Part shown: positions 9,409 to 17,668 of the stretch, piece by piece
Layout: every line of letters begins with the position of its first letter
How positions within the stretch are numbered: the stretch's first letter is position 1
NCBI GenBank assembly: GCA_020435965.1
Contig: JAGQYS010000001.1
Span: 1-64,000, forward strand
From: Flavobacteriaceae bacterium
GTDB lineage: Bacteria; Bacteroidota; Bacteroidia; Flavobacteriales; Flavobacteriaceae
Direction of reading: 5' to 3'
Length of the DNA stretch: 64,000 nucleotides
The notes under the pieces: generated by a model
The model's input: only the letters and a program-made list of their open reading frames with translations
Databases searched by the model: none
What the model was told of the DNA's origin: nothing
Program-made: the position numbers and the translations under genes

Positions 9409-10777
9409 TAAAGTTATTTACGCAATATTAGACATAGAAACCACTGGAGGAAAGTACAATGAAGAAGGCATTACTGAAATTGCCATCTACAAATTTGATG
9501 GCCATAAAGTTGTAGATCAGTTTATAAGTCTTATAAATCCTGAAAGGGAAATTCAACCTTTTGTGGTTAATCTCACCGGAATTAACAACAGCATGCTACG
9601 AAATGCACCTAAATTTTACGAGGTAGCCAAACGTATTGTTGAAATAACAGAAGATTGTATTGTAGTTGCTCATAATGCAAAGTTTGATAACCGAATCCTT
9701 AAAACCGAATTTAAACGCTTAGGGTTTGAGTACAAAAAACGTACACTTTGTACTGTTGAGCTTGCCAAACAACTTATTCCTGGACAGCAATCATATAGCT
9801 TAGGAAAATTAACTCGCTCATTAGGTATTCCTGTGAGTGATAGACATCGTGCTTCAGGCGATGCCTTGGCTACAGTAACTTTATTTAAAATGTTATTGGC
9901 AAAAGACTCTGGAAAAAGCATCATCAAAGATGCTATTAGATTAGAACCTAAACTGCAGATAGAACCAAGGTTAAAGGATATTATTGATGATCTACCATCC
10001 ATAACTGGTGTGTATTATTTTCATAAAGAAGATGGAGAAATCATTTACATTGGTAAGAGTAAAAATATTAAAAACCGCGTCAACCAACACTTTACCAGCA
10101 CAACACCAAAGTCCAAAAAAATGCAGCTGCAAGTGAGCGCAGTAACTTATGAAACTACAGGAAGCGAACTCGTTGCCTTATTAAAAGAAAGTGAAGAGAT
10201 AAAGCGTAACAAACCCATTTACAACAGAGCACAGCGACGTACAATTTTTACTCATGGTCTGTTTAGTTTTATAGATGGTAATGGCTATTTAAACTTAAAA
10301 GTTGCTAAAGTAAACGGAAAAGAAAAACCCATTACAACATTTGCTAATCTGCAAAGTGCTAAAAGTTTTATATCCAAAACTGTTGATGAACATAATCTTT
10401 GTCAAAAATTAACAGGAATATATCCAACAAAAAGCAATTGTTTTAATTACACTATAAAAAAGTGTCATGGAGCATGTATTAATTATGAAGATCCTGAATT
10501 TTATAATGAACGAACTTCAAAAATAATACACCATCATAGTTTTGAAAATCAAAATATGGTTATTATTGATTATGGTAGAGAGCATGACGAACGCAGTGCT
10601 ATTTTGATTGAAAATGGAGTTTATAAAGGTTTTGGTTTTTATAATTTAAACTATCAAATTAATAATATCGATATCTTAAAAAGCATCATCACTCCTATGC
10701 AACATAACAGAGATACTCAACATATTATACAAAGTTATTTGCGCCAAAATAAACGCCTTAAAATTTTAAAATTTTGA
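9404..10777 (+). CDS. DnaQ-like exonuclease fused to GIY-YIG nuclease, ATT start
   Basis: Two nucleases in one chain, as in Flavobacteriaceae relatives of UvrC/Cho. An internal ATG at 9563 would delete exonuclease motif I. Reading further upstream in the same frame gives YAILDIETTG (acidic pair D10, E12), and the only initiator-like codon after the in-frame stop at 9401 is ATT at 9404, giving about 457 residues (MSKVIYAILD). Later motifs are VVAHNAKFDN and HRASGDALA. A GIY-YIG domain (TGVYYFHKEDGEIIYIGKSK) begins near residue 200, and a cysteine cluster ending KKCHGAC resembles UvrC. A DNA-repair role is inferred from the domains. The start is uncertain. Confidence 0.85.
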   Translation: MSKVIYAILDIETTGGKYNEEGITEIAIYKFDGHKVVDQFISLINPEREIQPFVVNLTGINNSMLRNAPKFYEVAKRIVEITEDCIVVAHNAKFDNRILKTEFKRLGFEYKKRTLCTVELAKQLIPGQQSYSLGKLTRSLGIPVSDRHRASGDALATVTLFKMLLAKDSGKSIIKDAIRLEPKLQIEPRLKDIIDDLPSITGVYYFHKEDGEIIYIGKSKNIKNRVNQHFTSTTPKSKKMQLQVSAVTYETTGSELVALLKESEEIKRNKPIYNRAQRRTIFTHGLFSFIDGNGYLNLKVAKVNGKEKPITTFANLQSAKSFISKTVDEHNLCQKLTGIYPTKSNCFNYTIKKCHGACINYEDPEFYNERTSKIIHHHSFENQNMVIIDYGREHDERSAILIENGVYKGFGFYNLNYQINNIDILKSIITPMQHNRDTQHIIQSYLRQNKRLKILKF

Positions 10778-10805
10778 TATCTATCTTAAATTCTTAATCT
10801 TTTCT

Positions 10806-10813
10806 TACATTTG
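10806..10813 (+). promoter_or_regulatory. -7 promoter box before the potassium channel gene
   Basis: TACATTTG matches TAnnTTTG exactly. It ends five nt before the ATG at 10819, so the transcript would be leaderless or nearly so. No -33 element stands at the usual spacing. Confidence 0.4.
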
Positions 10814-10818
10814 ATTAA

Positions 10819-11670
10819 ATGGAAAATGACAGCAAAAACAATAATAAAGAAGGCTGGAAGCATAAGCTTCACGAGATTCTTTATGAAGCAGATACTCCAA
10901 AAGGAAAGATTTTTAATATTGCTTTGTTTATTGTAATTATAACAAGCATCATTCTGGTAATGCTAGAAAGCATTCAAGAAATAGATAAAGAATATCATGA
11001 TTTCCTTAATATCTCCGAATGGATTATTACCATTCTTTTTACAATTGAATATATTGCAAGAATTATTGCTGTTAAAAAACCCCTCAAGTATATTTTTAGC
11101 TTTTATGGGATTATAGATTTACTTTCAACTATTCCAAAATACTTATCCTTTTTCCTAGTTGGCTCACATTCACTTGTAGCCTTAAGAGCACTGCGCTTAA
11201 TGCGTATTTTTAGAATTCTAAAACTTGCAAGGTTTATTGGTGAATCTACAAATTTAGTGAGAGCTTTTAAGTTAAGTCGCGCCAAAATATCAGTATTTAT
11301 ACTATTCGTTTTTATACTTTGTGTTATTCTCGGAACTATTATGTATTTGGTAGAAAGTGGGCAAAATAGTGGTTTTACAAGTATTCCTAGAAGTGTGTAT
11401 TGGGCTATTGTAACACTAACAACTGTTGGTTATGGCGATATTGCTCCTGTTTCAGCACTAGGCCAGTTTATATCATCATTTATCATGCTCATGGGTTATG
11501 CCATTATTGCAGTACCTACTGGAATTGTTAGTGCAGAAGTAGCAACTATGAGTAAACGCAGTCGTAATACTCACACAAATACGCAAGCCTGCCCTAACTG
11601 TATGGCCATTTATCATAATGATAATGCTGAATATTGTTACAAATGTGGTGGACGTTTAAATGATGAGTAA
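10819..11670 (+). CDS. Voltage-gated-type potassium channel with C-terminal zinc ribbon
   Basis: 283 residues with six membrane segments. S4 is arginine-rich (ALRALRLMRIFRILKLARF), a voltage-sensor pattern. The pore loop TTVGYGDIAP carries the potassium selectivity filter G204-Y205-G206-D207, and S6 follows. Beyond S6 a short cytoplasmic tail contains CPNCMAIY and YCYKCGGRL, a four-cysteine zinc-ribbon arrangement. It probably conducts potassium across the inner membrane; gating is not determined. Its end overlaps miaA by 11 nt. Confidence 0.92.
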   Translation: MENDSKNNNKEGWKHKLHEILYEADTPKGKIFNIALFIVIITSIILVMLESIQEIDKEYHDFLNISEWIITILFTIEYIARIIAVKKPLKYIFSFYGIIDLLSTIPKYLSFFLVGSHSLVALRALRLMRIFRILKLARFIGESTNLVRAFKLSRAKISVFILFVFILCVILGTIMYLVESGQNSGFTSIPRSVYWAIVTLTTVGYGDIAPVSALGQFISSFIMLMGYAIIAVPTGIVSAEVATMSKRSRNTHTNTQACPNCMAIYHNDNAEYCYKCGGRLNDE

Positions 11671-12580
11671 ATTCCTTATTTCAATTATTGGACCAACTGC
11701 AATTGGAAAAACTTCTTTAAGTATTAAACTAGCTCAGTTTTACAAAACCGAAATAATCTCGGCCGATTCCAGACAGTTTTACAAAGAAATGCAAATTGGT
11801 ACAGCAGCACCAACCAAAAACGAATTAAGTCAAGCGAAACACCATTTTATCCATCATAAATCCATTAAAGATGATTACAATGTTGGAAGCTTTGAAAAAG
11901 ATGCCTTACAATTATTAGAAACTTTGTTTGAAAAGCATAACGTGGTTATAATGGTAGGTGGTTCAGGTTTGTATATTGATTCTGTAACCAAAGGATTGGA
12001 TAATTTTCCTGAAGTAGATGCTTCAATTAGAAAACAACTCAACACAGAATTGAAGTTAAAGGGTCTATCTACTTTGCAACAAAAACTAAAAGTATTAGAT
12101 GAAGTTTCCTACAATACAATTGCAATAGATAATCCACATCGTGTTATAAGGGCTTTAGAAATTTGTATAGGAACAGGACAACCTTATTCTTCTTTTCTAA
12201 ATAAAAGTAAAAAAGATCATAGAAAATTTAAAACCATTACTATTGGTCTTACTGCTGAGAGAGAAACCATTTACAATAGAATAAATGAGCGCGTAGATTT
12301 GATGTTTAAAGAAGGTCTCCTGCATGAGACAGAATCCTTAAAAGAATACAAACACCTTAATGCACTAAATACTGTTGGCTACAAAGAATTGTTTAATTAT
12401 TTTGATGAAGAATATGATTTGGATTTTGCCATTTCAGAAATTAAAAAAAATACCAGACGTTTTGCAAAACGACAAACTACTTGGTTTAAAAAAGACGATA
12501 CTATAAAATGGTTTGACTATCAATATAAACTAGAAGAAATTATAGATTATATAAACAAAAAAACCCAGTTAGAAGCATAA
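11660..12580 (+). CDS. miaA: tRNA dimethylallyltransferase
   Basis: Transfers a dimethylallyl group to A37 of tRNAs that read codons beginning with U. The P-loop GPTAIGKTS (K17, T18) and the adjacent SADSRQFYKEMQIGTAAP are diagnostic. HHFIHHKSIKDDYNVG and GGSGLYIDSV follow, and the C terminus KRQTTWFKKD is typical. 306 residues is a normal length. Two ATG codons (11660 and 11663) lie in tandem inside the end of the channel gene, so translation is probably coupled. A palindromic terminator starts inside the last codons. Confidence 0.96.
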   Translation: MMSKFLISIIGPTAIGKTSLSIKLAQFYKTEIISADSRQFYKEMQIGTAAPTKNELSQAKHHFIHHKSIKDDYNVGSFEKDALQLLETLFEKHNVVIMVGGSGLYIDSVTKGLDNFPEVDASIRKQLNTELKLKGLSTLQQKLKVLDEVSYNTIAIDNPHRVIRALEICIGTGQPYSSFLNKSKKDHRKFKTITIGLTAERETIYNRINERVDLMFKEGLLHETESLKEYKHLNALNTVGYKELFNYFDEEYDLDFAISEIKKNTRRFAKRQTTWFKKDDTIKWFDYQYKLEEIIDYINKKTQLEA

Positions 12581-12597
12581 GGCTTCAACTGGGTTTT
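12561..12597. terminator. Bidirectional intrinsic terminator, miaA / response regulator
   Basis: Stem AACCCAGTT plus GAAGC pairs with GCTTC plus AACTGGGTT, with one bulged base and an ATAAG-type loop. A-rich sequence on one side and TTTT on the other let it act for both converging genes. Confidence 0.85.
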
Positions 12598-12617
12598 AAC
12601 TTAATTTGGAAATAATT

Positions 12618-13328
12618 TTAAGCTTTTTGGTTTACAACAAGCCTAAAACCTTCGCCATGTATGTTCAATATTTCTACGTTTTCATCAACTTTTAAGTACT
12701 TTCTTAATTTAGCAATATAAACATCCATACTTCTTGATGTAAAGTAGTTATCGTCTCTCCATATTTTTGTTAAAGCAAGTTCACGAGGCATTAAATCATT
12801 TTCGTGCAATGCTAGTAAACGCAACAACTCGTTTTCTTTTGGCGATAATTTTACAGGCTCGCCTCCTTTGTATTTTAAAAATCTAAGCTTTGAGTTTAAG
12901 TGAAAGTTACCTATTTCAAACTCAAACTGTTTACTATCTGCAACACTATCTGTAGCTTTACGTTGCATGATAGCCTTAATTTTCATAAGCAAAACTTCAC
13001 TGTCAAAAGGCTTGTTTAAGTAATCGTCTGCTCCTACTTTATAACCTTTTAGGACATCTTCTTTCATAGCTTTTGCTGTCAGGAAAATTATTGGGACATC
13101 AGCGTTTTTTTCACGAATTTCTTTTGCTAAGGTAAAACCGTCTTTGTAAGGCATCATGACATCTAAAATACATAAATCGTAATTGTCTTTCTTGAACTTC
13201 TCAAAACCTTCCATTCCATTTTTGGCATGAACAACTTCATAATCATTCATCATTAAATAATCTTTAAGAACGGTTCCAAAATTTGGATCATCTTCAACTA
13301 ATAATATTTTCTTGTTTGTTTCTTCCAT
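12618..13328 (-). CDS. OmpR-family response regulator, RprY-like
   Basis: 236 residues: a receiver domain with acidic pocket VEDD and phosphoacceptor D56 (CILDVMMP), then a winged-helix DNA-binding domain (about 133-232) ending in the recognition helix and wing SRSMDVYIAKLRKYL. It follows its histidine kinase by 7 nt and is surely its partner. Sequence and gene order resemble the RprX/RprY pair of Bacteroides, whose targets are not known here. A terminator shared with miaA ends the unit. Confidence 0.92.
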   Translation of the reverse strand: MEETNKKILLVEDDPNFGTVLKDYLMMNDYEVVHAKNGMEGFEKFKKDNYDLCILDVMMPYKDGFTLAKEIREKNADVPIIFLTAKAMKEDVLKGYKVGADDYLNKPFDSEVLLMKIKAIMQRKATDSVADSKQFEFEIGNFHLNSKLRFLKYKGGEPVKLSPKENELLRLLALHENDLMPRELALTKIWRDDNYFTSRSMDVYIAKLRKYLKVDENVEILNIHGEGFRLVVNQKA

Positions 13329-13335
13329 AACTTTC

Positions 13336-14931
13336 TTATGATATTAATGGTAATTTTATAATAAAGGTGCTACCCTTTCCTTTTTCACTTTCTACACTTA
13401 CATGACCTGAATGGTCATCAACAATTCTTTTTACATAAGCTAAACCTAGTCCATGGCCTTTTACGTTGTGTACGTCTCCTGTGTGCTCTCTATAAAATTT
13501 CTCGAAAACTCTTTTTTGCACAGATTTAGTCATACCGTTTCCTTGGTCACTTATTTTGAGAATGATACTATTGCCTACATTTTCTGTAACTACAGTTATT
13601 TTCGGTTCGTCATCAGAGTACTTTACAGCATTATCCAATATATTAACTATAACGTTTGTAAAGTGAGTTTCGTTTGCTAAAACCGAAGATATTGACGCAT
13701 CTAAATGTGTTTCAATATATCCATTTCTATCCTCTACAATGAGTTCGATATGTGTGATGGCATCTTCAATTAGTTCGTGCAAATCAACCTTATCTTTACT
13801 TATGTTAAGTTCGTTTTTTTCTAGTTTAGATATTCTTAATACATTCTCAACTTGAGCATGCATACGTTTATTTTCGTCTTTAATCATTTTTAGGTAGCGC
13901 CTTACCTTCTCTTCGTCGCCAATAATTTTAGGGTTTTTTATGGCATCGAGCGCTAAATTAATTGTAGCTATTGGTGTTTTAAACTCATGTGTCATATTAT
14001 TGATGAAATCCGTTTTAATCTGCGATATTTTACGTTGTTTTATCAATTGGTATATGGCACTTGAGTAAGCAATAATGATTATACTTGTAAAAATGAATGA
14101 CAGTAATGCCATACCTATAATAGAAGATAAAACAACCTTACTTCTTTCTGGAAAATTAACATATAGTGTATATTCACTTTCGTTGTTGTTGTCCAAAAAT
14201 ATTGGAACACCAAAAGTAGATTCTTTTACTAGTTCAAAATTATCAGTTTGAACTTTAGTTGCTAAATCTTTATGGTATATGGCATATTCAAAATTAATAT
14301 CTATATCGTTTTCCTTTAGTTTTCTAGCTAATAAATCTGATAAGTCTTTTTTTGAAACCCTTTGGTGTATTGGAGAGCGTTTTGCCATATCCTTATAAGT
14401 ACTTTCAAACATAACCTCCTTACTACGTGAAATTTGTGCAGATTGCATCAGTAGGGCTTCAGGGGAAACCTCTAAAGATTGAGTCTCACCTTTTCCATCC
14501 AGCATTTGCGTTTCATTTTTACTAGTAATTCTAGTTTCACGCTCGTTAGATATCCTAGTCACATTAATACTATCTAAACCAATGTCAATGAACGATGGAA
14601 TCTTGAAGTTTTCTTCTAAGATTCCGTTTCTATAAATGAGCATTTCATTAGAGTTTACATCGTCTTGAATAATCCAAAGATTTCTAATGTCTGTGGTATC
14701 AACTTTAACACCTTTTTCAGCCATCAACTCCCTGAATCTAAACGCATACTCCTTGTATTCACGTTCTTCAATGGTTGTTGATGTAGTACTCAAAACGCGT
14801 TTTACTTTGTAAGTAAATTGCTCTTCTTCATTTTTTACTGTATTGTTAATATGGTAAGCTTGTACAAGGATTATACCTATAAGAGACAAGCTCATCAACA
14901 TAACCAACAAGACAAATAACTTCTTACTCAT
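13336..14931 (-). CDS. Sensor histidine kinase, RprX-like
   Basis: 531 residues: one membrane helix at the N terminus (about 5-26), a periplasmic sensor region of about 240 residues, a second helix near 270-292, then a cytoplasmic kinase core. The H box NNMTHEFKTP gives H315 as phosphorylation site. The N box NILDNAVKYS, the G1 segment ISDQGNGMT and the G2 segment GHGLGLAYVKRIV are intact, so the kinase should be active. The periplasmic part shows no recognised ligand domain. It is cotranscribed with the regulator that follows; about 80 nt separate it from coaE upstream. Confidence 0.92.
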   Translation of the reverse strand: MSKKLFVLLVMLMSLSLIGIILVQAYHINNTVKNEEEQFTYKVKRVLSTTSTTIEEREYKEYAFRFRELMAEKGVKVDTTDIRNLWIIQDDVNSNEMLIYRNGILEENFKIPSFIDIGLDSINVTRISNERETRITSKNETQMLDGKGETQSLEVSPEALLMQSAQISRSKEVMFESTYKDMAKRSPIHQRVSKKDLSDLLARKLKENDIDINFEYAIYHKDLATKVQTDNFELVKESTFGVPIFLDNNNESEYTLYVNFPERSKVVLSSIIGMALLSFIFTSIIIIAYSSAIYQLIKQRKISQIKTDFINNMTHEFKTPIATINLALDAIKNPKIIGDEEKVRRYLKMIKDENKRMHAQVENVLRISKLEKNELNISKDKVDLHELIEDAITHIELIVEDRNGYIETHLDASISSVLANETHFTNVIVNILDNAVKYSDDEPKITVVTENVGNSIILKISDQGNGMTKSVQKRVFEKFYREHTGDVHNVKGHGLGLAYVKRIVDDHSGHVSVESEKGKGSTFIIKLPLIS

Positions 14932-15008
14932 TGCTCAAAATTAACATTTTAACATTTAGTAGTAGTAGCTTTTAACCTTACCTTAACAAAAATGTTAAAA
15001 TTTAGGTT

Positions 15009-15608
15009 TTATTGATATTTTTTAAGGATTTCTCGATGGATTTTTTTCACTTGTGATTTTGTGTAATCAAGGCTAATATTCTCTATTACAAAATCAGACA
15101 GTTTTATTTTTTCCGCATCACTCCATTGGTTTTTAATAATAGCCTCCACCTTTTCTGCTGTTGAGTTATCGCGCTCTATAACTCGTTTTATTCTTATGTT
15201 TTCTGGAGCCACTACTGTTATGGTTAAGTCTAATGATTTATAGCTTCCATTTTCAAAAATGATTGCAGCTTCTTTAATAACATAAGGCGTTGTTTGCTTT
15301 TTTAGCCATCGTTTAAAATGTGACGCAACCTTTGGGTGTACAATGCTATTCATTTGTTCTAGCAATGATTTGTCGTTGAATATTTTACTAGCTACAAATG
15401 GCTTGTTTAGGTTATTATTTTTATAAGTATCTTCACCAAATATTTGAATCAATTTACGTTTGATTACTTTTGAACGGTTCATTAAAGCTTTAGCCTCAAC
15501 ATCAGCAATATAAATAGGGACACCTAATTCCTTAAAATAGTTGGCAACTGTTGTTTTTCCACTTCCAATGCCTCCTGTAAGCCCTACTACTTTTGGTTCT
15601 GATTTCAT
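15009..15608 (-). CDS. coaE: Dephospho-CoA kinase
   Basis: Last step of coenzyme A synthesis: phosphorylates the 3' hydroxyl of dephospho-CoA with ATP. The P-loop GLTGGIGSGKTTVA (K18) is diagnostic, and IYIADVEAKALM and HPKV match the conserved substrate-binding segments. 199 residues is normal. Its ATG overlaps the YbbR stop by one base, so the genes are probably coupled. Another CoA gene (coaBC) lies 7 kb away in a different unit. Confidence 0.95.
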   Translation of the reverse strand: MKSEPKVVGLTGGIGSGKTTVANYFKELGVPIYIADVEAKALMNRSKVIKRKLIQIFGEDTYKNNNLNKPFVASKIFNDKSLLEQMNSIVHPKVASHFKRWLKKQTTPYVIKEAAIIFENGSYKSLDLTITVVAPENIRIKRVIERDNSTAEKVEAIIKNQWSDAEKIKLSDFVIENISLDYTKSQVKKIHREILKKYQ

Positions 15609-16564
15609 TATAATATAATAAATTCAATTGATTTTGTACCTAACCTTAAATTTCTAACATTATTTGGTTGTTTTTTAATTAATGGCACCAACTTGTTATT
15701 TATAGCGTCCAATTTGCTATAATCACACTCAACCCTAAAGCTATTTGGAGATATCTCTTTATAATTGTCCAAACTTGTATAAAAAATGACTTCAATTTCT
15801 TTGGGAAAATATTTAATATTGACATTCTCAGGTAAATTTGTTACAACTATAGGTACAAAAAGAGAACCTTCTGTAAACTTCTTGACTGCACCGCTAACCA
15901 AAACCTTACTTTCAGAAAATTTAACATCTGGATTATTTTCTGGCATCTTTAATTTAATTGATGCATTAATATCTGAATTTATATTGTTTAAATCAAAAAG
16001 CATAGTTTCTATTTTGTTAATAGAATCTAAAGCTGTTTTTGCGCCAATTACTTTTATCGAGTCTGGTTCCAGTTTATATGTTTCATCAATATCAAATCCT
16101 GTTGCATACTTTACATTTTCGTTAAGAACAACTGGAATAGTTTTCACAAAATATGAATCGTACTGAAAATTTATAGTATCTGGACTTATTCCATTTATTT
16201 TTACGTTTGTATTAAATTGATTGACAACATTTTGGAATTGGTTGTTTTTTGTCCATTGATAGAAAGTTGGCGTTTTTGTTAGTTGCCTAAAATCTACTTT
16301 AAGTTTTGGTTCTACAAAATAGTATTTGAGCAGGTTAAAGCCATAGGTTGTTAAGGTAACATCTATAAAATGGAGTGAATCTTTTAAAATGACATCTTCT
16401 TCAGGAATATTGAGCATTTCAATATTAAAAGGAATGGTTCTTGTATAATCTTTAGAAAGTTTTGTCAAAAATGAAAATAAAAAAGCCAATAAGATAAACA
16501 AAGCCAAAATATTTACTCTTTTGCTTTTGTATAGTTTTGATAATTTGCTTTTTAAAATTGACAT
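15608..16564 (-). CDS. YbbR-like domain protein
   Basis: 318 residues. A single N-terminal membrane helix (about 17-38, LALFILLAFLFSFL) anchors an extracytoplasmic part made of diverged YbbR-like beta repeats, for example VYSLDxxK-like strands around TVTLTTYG and SLFVPIVVTNLP. YbbR repeats in Gram-positive CdaR bind and regulate diadenylate cyclase, but no such cyclase gene lies in this window. It overlaps the glycosyltransferase stop and the coaE start by one base each, a compact operon. Confidence 0.75.
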   Translation of the reverse strand: MSILKSKLSKLYKSKRVNILALFILLAFLFSFLTKLSKDYTRTIPFNIEMLNIPEEDVILKDSLHFIDVTLTTYGFNLLKYYFVEPKLKVDFRQLTKTPTFYQWTKNNQFQNVVNQFNTNVKINGISPDTINFQYDSYFVKTIPVVLNENVKYATGFDIDETYKLEPDSIKVIGAKTALDSINKIETMLFDLNNINSDINASIKLKMPENNPDVKFSESKVLVSGAVKKFTEGSLFVPIVVTNLPENVNIKYFPKEIEVIFYTSLDNYKEISPNSFRVECDYSKLDAINNKLVPLIKKQPNNVRNLRLGTKSIEFIIL

Positions 16565-17574
16565 TATTTAAGTTTAAAAAATAACTCGGGAAATCTTTCT
16601 TCTATATGAGTCTTTGATCTCTTTAGTTTTAATGTGGATTTAACAAAGCCATATCCATAACCGAAAAATTGAATACAGATGGCATATAGCGACATTAAGG
16701 CGACCGTTATGCTTTTTGTTTTTAATAATGCCAATATAAAAGCTACAAAAAAGTAAATGACGAATATTACCATTAAAAAATATATATCGAAAAAACAAAG
16801 CGATAAAGCCAATAAAAACCCAAAACAGAAAACACTTGGAAACCAATAGGTTATTTTTTTGGTTTTGGGATGCCAGGCGTTTAAAATTGGTCTTACCATT
16901 CCAAATTTATGTACCTGTTTATAAAACTTTGACCATGATATTCTGCGTTTATGGTAAACAAAGACATTTTCATAAAGCCTTGTTTTAAATCCTAACTTTG
17001 TAAGCCTAATTGATAAATCTGGATCTTCACCTGGATGAATATTACCAAATCCATTAGTGGCTTCAAATGCTTTTTTAGAAATCCCCATATTAAAACTTCT
17101 TGGCTGAAATACACCAACACTAGCCTTCTTTCCTCTTATACCACCTGTTGAAATGAAAGATGTCATAGCAAAATTAATTGCTTTCTGAATATTTGTAAAA
17201 GATTCATCTGCAGCGTCTGGGCCACCAAAACAATCTACATAGTTTTTATTTAAACTTTTTATTGCTTCAGTAAGATATTGATTTGGTAAAATACAATCGG
17301 AATCCAAAATGATAAAGTAATTACCTTTGGCATGTTTCATACCAAAATTTCTGGAATCGCCTGGTCCCGAATTAGGTTTATAAAAATAAGAGATATTCAA
17401 TTTATTACTAAAACATTGTACAACTTCATCAGATTTTATATTTGATCCATCTTCAACAATTACTATTTCAAAATCCTTATTGCCTTGCAAAGAGACGAAA
17501 CTCTGAAGAAGTTCTTTGGTTTCTTCTGGTCTGTTGTATACAGGAATAATAAACGAAATGTCCTTTGTTGTCAT
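16564..17574 (-). CDS. Family 2 glycosyltransferase with C-terminal membrane helices
   Basis: 336 residues from the ATG at 17574 (a TTG three codons earlier is less likely). The GT2 fold is shown by ISFIIPVYNRPEET, the metal-binding LDSDCILP (DxD-like), the acceptor segment PGEDPDLSIRL and the YHKRRISWSKFYKQ region. Two or three hydrophobic segments around residues 245-305 attach it to the inner membrane. It probably transfers a sugar onto a lipid or polysaccharide; the acceptor is unknown. First gene of the glycosyltransferase-YbbR-coaE group. Confidence 0.9.
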   Translation of the reverse strand: MTTKDISFIIPVYNRPEETKELLQSFVSLQGNKDFEIVIVEDGSNIKSDEVVQCFSNKLNISYFYKPNSGPGDSRNFGMKHAKGNYFIILDSDCILPNQYLTEAIKSLNKNYVDCFGGPDAADESFTNIQKAINFAMTSFISTGGIRGKKASVGVFQPRSFNMGISKKAFEATNGFGNIHPGEDPDLSIRLTKLGFKTRLYENVFVYHKRRISWSKFYKQVHKFGMVRPILNAWHPKTKKITYWFPSVFCFGFLLALSLCFFDIYFLMVIFVIYFFVAFILALLKTKSITVALMSLYAICIQFFGYGYGFVKSTLKLKRSKTHIEERFPELFFKLK

Positions 17575-17620
17575 ACTAAACAAAGGTAATTAAAGAAGAT
17601 TAAACTAAGACATAAAAAAA

Positions 17621-17645
17621 ACCTCAAAACTTAGTTTTGAGGTTT
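17621..17645 (-). terminator. Intrinsic terminator of the 17.7-19.2 kb gene
   Basis: CCTCAAAAC and GTTTTGAGG-type arms form a near-perfect stem around a TTAG loop. On the minus strand the right-hand arm is followed by an uninterrupted U-run (the AAAAAAAA at 17613-17621 of the plus strand). It lies 24 nt after the stop codon. Confidence 0.8.
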
Positions 17646-17668
17646 TTAATTTTATTTAAAAAAGTATT

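Noticed and set aside
9563..10777. Exonuclease gene starting at the ATG at 9563
   Set aside because: It would delete the DIETTG motif that lies in the same open frame upstream.
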